Shown: positions 59,613 to 64,000 of the stretch, piece after piece
Layout of the letters: every line of letters begins with the position of its first letter
How positions within the stretch are numbered: position 1 is the first letter of the stretch
DNA from: Benincasa hispida
Lineage: Eukaryota > Streptophyta > Magnoliopsida > Cucurbitales > Cucurbitaceae
NCBI RefSeq assembly: GCF_009727055.1
Contig: NC_052352.1
Coordinates: forward strand, 29,272,930-29,336,929
Reading direction: 5' to 3'
Length of the DNA: 64,000 nt
Notes under the pieces: generated by a model
What the model was told of the DNA's origin: nothing
What the model saw: the letters and a program-made list of their open reading frames with translations, nothing else
Databases searched by the model: none
Program-made: the position numbers and the translations under genes

Positions 59613-61635
59613 GTTGAGGCACAGGGTATCTCCGGATGGGTTGGAGGTGGACAAAGCAAAAATAGACGCAATTGAAAAACTTCCACCTCTAACAAGCGTA
59701 AAGGCTATAAGAAGTTTCTTGGGGCATGTTGGATTTTACAGACGTTTTGTCAAGGACTTTTCGAAAATAGCACGACCGCTGAGTGTGTTGATAGAGGCTG
59801 ACAGAAAATTTGACTTTGACGACAATTGCCTCAACGCATTCAGAATTTTGAAGTATGCATTGATGATCGTGCCCGTGTTATCGCACAAGATTGGACACTT
59901 CCCTTTGAAGTAATGAGCGATTCAAGTGGGCATGTGATGGGAGCAGCTCTGGCACAAAAGAGAAAAACAATATTACATCCCATCGCATATGCGAGTAAGA
60001 CTTTGAATCCTGCTCAGACTAACTACACCATCACCGAAAAAGAGCTATTTGCGGTAATTTTTGCGTTGGAAAAATTTAGAGCGTATTTGCTGGGAACAAA
60101 AGTACTCAGCCACACTGATCACTCGGCGATAAAGTATTTAATGACAAAGAAGGATGCAAAGACGAGGTTGATCAGATGGGTTCTCCTCCTCCATGAATTT
60201 GACATAGAAATAATTGATCGCAAGGGGATGGAGAACCAAGTTGCGGAGCACTTATCCAGACTGGAAAATCTTGAGGTTGACTGCAATGAGTCAAAGGTGA
60301 GTGCGATGTTCCCAGATGAGCAGCTATTTCATATTGAAGAATTGCCATGGTACGCCGATATAGTCAACTACCTGGTTTGCGAGAAATTCCTTAAAGAGTA
60401 TGCCGATCACCAAAGGAGAAGGCTCAAACACGATTGCAGATCATATTTTTGGGATGAGCCAAATCTGTATAAGAAGGGGGCAGACCAAATTATGCGATTA
60501 TGTGTACCGAATGCTGCTCAACAACGCATATTATCGCAATTTCATGATTCACCTTACTGTGGGCACTTTGGAGGACAACGCACTGCAACTAAGGTATTGC
60601 AAAGTGGATTCTATTGGCCGACACTGTTTAAGGATGCAGCTGACTATGTGATGAAGTGTGATCGATGCCAACGCACAGGTAACATTTCATGGAAACATTC
60701 GATGCCTATGAACACCATTTTGGAACTTGAATTGTTCGACGTCTGAGGCATTGATTTCACGGGACCATTCCCACCATCGAATGGTAAAAATTAGATTTTG
60801 TTAGTAGTCGACTACGTGTCCAAGTGGGTAAAAGCAGTGGCATGCGCCGCAAGTGATGTGGCGATAGTCTCTAAATTCCTGAAGAAAAATATTTTCACTC
60901 GTTTTGGCATTCCACGTGCCATAATAAGTGATGAAGGGACCCACTTTGTCAATCATACTGTCAAAGAATTGCTGCGCAAATATAACATCCTCCATAAAGT
61001 GGCCACTGGATACCATCCGCAGACGAATGGTTAAGTCGAGGTGTCCAATCGAGAGATCAAACTGATACTAGAGAAGGTGGTAAAGCCTTCGTGAAAGGAT
61101 TGGGCAACAAAGTTTGACGATGCATTGTGGGCATACCGAACTGCCTATAAGAAACCCATAGGTATGTCCCCGTATGCGTTGGTATTTAGTAAAGCATGTC
61201 ATTTTCCATTGGAGCTGGAATATAAAGCGCTGTAGGTAGTGAAGAAGCTAAACTTTGACTTGAAGATAGCAGGAGAAGCGAGAAAACTTCAATTGGTCGA
61301 GCTGGAGGAATGAAGAATCAATGCATATGAGAATGCAAAGATCTACAAGGAGTGCGTAAAGCGCTGGCACGACAAACACATATGCGGCAAGAACCTCTAA
61401 GTCGGGCAAAGGGTATTACTATTCAACTCACGACTATGGCTCTTTCCTGGGAAATTAAATTCACGTTGGTCTGGACCATTCATTGTCAGAGAGGTATTCC
61501 CGCATGGTGCGGTCGAGTTATCTAATGATGATAGAACCAACATATTCAAAGTTAATGGGCAACGAGTAAAGGTGTATCACGGAGAAGACTGGCATCGCCA
61601 AGTTGACTCCATGGACTTGAAAAATCCTGATTGAG
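59613..61635 (+). pseudogene. Gypsy RT C-terminus, RNase H and integrase
   Basis: RT thumb from 59617 (HRVSPDGLEVDKAKIDAI, FLGHVGFYRRFVKDFSKIA); a frameshift near 59880; RNase H ([47 protein letters not shown]). The integrase zinc finger has His-His near 60542-60560 and CDRC at 60658-60669. The integrase core has Asp in GIDFTGPFP (60750), Asp in AIISDEGTHF (about 60930), Glu in VSNREIKLIL (about 61045) and [16 protein letters not shown]. The C-terminal domain ([27 protein letters not shown]) ends at stop 61633-61635. Stops at 60744 (Trp in relatives), 60793, 61033 (Gln), about 61094 (Arg), about 61233 (Trp) and others make it dead. Confidence 0.92.
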
Positions 61636-63042
61636 AGAGAAGTGGGTGGTCCCTGCACTATCAAGTGATCTAAATTCATCAGGGACGCAAGTTTTGTGAA
61701 GCTTCCATTGAAATATTGAACTCTTCAACTTATCTCTACTCCTTAATATTTGCATTTCACTATCCTGTTTATTCTTTATCTTAAAAAAAACAAAAACAAT
61801 CGTACTAAACGATTGTGGTGAAGCGATTTTGTTAACTTTTTTTTTTTAATTATTTGACCCTCTCGATGTTTTTCTTGCAACGATCGAGGCGAACGATTGT
61901 GGAGGCATTACACGAAGACACGACGACTTTATTCTGTCACCGCAATCCAAAAGAAGAAGATCGCCGCAAAGCAGGATGCATCAACAAACAATGCGGGTGA
62001 TAGCGCAAATTTGGAGGTTGTAATCTTCCTTGACTTTATTCCAAATTTTGCATTATTGCACCGCGTTTTAATTTTGAAAGTTTTATCACTGCATCCTCTT
62101 TGATTACCGCAATCATTTAACATTGAAATTTAGTAAGTCGCTGCATGCTGCCTCTTTGCCAATTATGATTTCAATGATGAAATACATGCTTCTATTTTTT
62201 TTTTCGTATATACTAGAGTCAACTTAATTTTAGGACAGTCACCTCATGAAATATTTCTAGAAGTTAGTGGTCTGCTAGTTTTCTTTCAAACTGACTCTTT
62301 ATGTAGCTTCCTAAGAACATTGCATGACTTCTTTCAATATATTGGCAATGAGGACATTGTCACATTTTAAATTTGGGGGTGAGGTATTTATTTTCGACCT
62401 TGCTATTTTTAGTTCTCTAAAAAAAAGATAATAAAAAAAATTTGAGAATAACAATTCAACTGTCAACGCAATGGGGAAACCTATGGTGATAAGAGTTAAG
62501 TTGTGAAGGGCACTTACCCGTAGTTGGATGTTCGCATGACACACGTGGGGGCAAGCCAAAACGAAAGTAAGTCGCCAGGATTAACGCATAAATAAATGAC
62601 TGCAACTCCGCTGCGAAGAAGGTATGAGTTTAGACTGAGAAAGAGTGTCTTGCTTGTAGTTGGATGTCCGCATGACACATGTGAGGGCAAGCCAAAATGA
62701 AAGCGAGACACTTGGATTAGTGCAGGGTCAGAGAAAAATAATAATGTCAAAATTATGCAAGGATAAAAATCAATTAACACCCCAGTGAAAAAGTTTTTTT
62801 TTTTTGAAATAAATCATGCGATGTCCTGGAATCTAGTAAAGTCCTTCTTGAAGGTTAAACTTGCGATACCTACGTCTTAGAAATATTTTAAGAAGAGACT
62901 TGAATAAGAATTAAGGAAATTTTGGTGTATAGGATTTAAATGAAGTATCCTTGAGAACTCTAGGAAAAGAGATTGCGGTCGACTTTCTAAAGAAAATCTT
63001 TAGCTTATGCTTGAGGACAAGCATTGTTTAAATTTGGGGGTG
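61636..63042 (+). other. Non-coding 3' region of the gypsy element with two PPT-like tracts
   Basis: No ORF with a family signature. Contains a ~75-bp imperfect tandem duplication (about 62512-62590 and 62648-62725, each with GTAGTTGGATGTTCGCATGA and GGGGCAAGCCAAAA). Polypurine AAATTTGGGGGTG occurs at about 62376-62388 and again at 63030-63042 directly before the 3' LTR; the second is the functional-position PPT. Confidence 0.75.
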
Positions 63043-64000
63043 TGATAACAGGCAGAAATGCACATTATTACAATGCTAAATTATTAAACAATGAAGTTTT
63101 ACATTGATAAAATATATAAGATTGCGTCCAAAAAGTATTAAGTTCATGACATTGCAGTTGCATACGTTCATCGCATAAAAACAGTTAACTTTGGTATTTT
63201 TATGCAGAATATGCATTGACGCAAGACGAAAAGCGCGATCACAAGAAATCAACGGTCGACCACAGCATTACCGCAAGGCTTTGCGGTGATTTGTGCTTGC
63301 AAACATCTGCTCAAGAAGAATTTCCGCATAGAGCCGCCGCAACTTGGTGGGCGCATTTGGGTGAAAAGCATAATTAATCACGATGGGACAGAAAGTTGAT
63401 GACTATCGAGTTCAAATTAAGTTTACAAGCCGCTAACGGTCTACTGTAGCAAGTACACTAAGCTTTTCAGTGAAAAATATTCGGCGCATCAGTAAGAGAA
63501 TTAAAACCACCCCATCTGTATAATCATAAGAGAAAAGCCGCCTTTCACCCTGAAGCTCTATAAATACCAACGGCAGCCTTCAGCAAAGGAGTTCAGCTAG
63601 TTCAGCGAGTTCGAACACTTAGAGAATTTTTCCTTTAGATAGAATAGACTTGTTCTTTGTTTTTCTTTTATTTTAAGGCGGAGCGAGAGAAGGGAAGAGA
63701 TGTCGGATGATCATTCAGGGTAACTCAAGAGAGAACCCGGAGGCGTGGAAAGCAGAGAGCGGGCCGACTCTCGCGGGAGCGGGACTATCTTTTGAACAGA
63801 GTAGAAAAGACAATGTAAAAGCCTTGGGAAGCAAGAGATTGCTACTAGACTCTTTATTCTCATCTTGCATTGTTATTTTTTATTTCAACTCTATATCTAT
63901 ACAATGGAATCTCTTTATCTACATCTGTTCACTCTCTTGAAAGCATGCATGAGTAGCTAAACTTATCGAATGGGTTGAGAAGAACTAAGCTAACATGACC
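63043..64000 (+). repeat. 3' LTR of the gypsy element (first 958 bp)
   Basis: Starts TGATAACAGGCAGAAATGC; aligned to 53764-54720 with a TATA box TATAAATA at 63559-63566. Cut by the window end. Confidence 0.9.

Larger units (their letters stand above)
53764..64000 (+). mobile_element. Athila/Tat-like Ty3/gypsy retrotransposon, right end cut by window
   Basis: Order: 5' LTR, tRNA-Asp PBS, gag N-terminus fused to protease, RT, (solo LTR insertion), RNase H, integrase, 1.4-kb non-coding 3' region, PPT, 3' LTR (incomplete here). PR-RT-RH-IN order defines gypsy; the DxGASINLMP protease, the tRNA-Asp PBS and the long non-coding 3' part point to the Athila/Tat side. Inserted into the copia element, so younger than it. 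5' flank CCCTT (53759-53763) is the candidate target duplication; the other copy is outside. Full length would be about 10.9 kb if the 3' LTR equals the 5' LTR. Confidence 0.93.

Overview
The window looks like an AT-rich nuclear contig from a flowering plant, most likely a dicot. The reasons are split plant genes with GT-AG introns, an intron-containing elongator tRNA-Met, a nuclear copy of plastid DNA, and a heavy load of plant-type transposons (Mutator-like elements carrying Ulp1-type proteases, copia and gypsy LTR elements, MITEs). The general look (DUF1985/Ulp1 MULEs as described in melon) suggests a cucurbit. That is an inference, not something the sequence proves.

Only three host genes are well supported. 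(1) An AT-hook/PPC (DUF296) AHL-type nuclear protein, five coding exons, 362 residues, + strand 13047-16215, with a probable intron in its 5' UTR. (2) An elongator tRNA-Met(CAU) with a short intron, 28170-28254. (3) A small alpha-crystallin/HSP20-like protein resembling the IDM2/IDM3 family, two coding exons, 144 residues, 43778-44361.

Most of the rest is mobile DNA. 1-6,178: CT-rich tract, a plastid ndhH fragment, dispersed repeats and LTR-like relics. 6,179-9,724: a probable PIF/Harbinger-like non-autonomous element holding a higher-order minisatellite and a solo-LTR-like insertion. 16,680-24,808: a decayed ~8.1 kb MULE with a mudrA transposase (-) and a DUF1985/C48 protease (+). 24,809-30,600: repeats, MITEs, the tRNA and two degenerate coding relics. 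30,632-41,009: three inverted-repeat elements side by side, namely a 0.67 kb MULE deletion derivative, a 1.6 kb long-inverted-repeat element, and a nearly complete ~8 kb MULE (mudrA + and Ulp1 protease -) with ~120 bp TIRs and an 8/9 target duplication. 46,510-64,000: a nested LTR-retrotransposon cluster. A copia element (-) is interrupted by a solo LTR with a perfect 5-bp duplication and by an Athila/Tat-like gypsy element (+). That gypsy element is itself split inside its reverse transcriptase by another solo LTR, and its 3' LTR runs off the window.

All transposon coding regions are broken by stops and frameshifts. Many stops sit where the family has Trp, Gln or Arg, i.e. C:G to T:A changes, which fits long-term cytosine methylation and deamination. 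Two single N bases occur, each flanked by a duplicated segment; at least the first looks like an assembly join rather than biology. I found no clearly new biological system. The most useful observations are the MULE cluster with divergent transposase/Ulp1 modules, the nested insertion history with readable target duplications, the deamination-like stop pattern, and an anti-silencing-type HSP20 gene abutting a MULE end.
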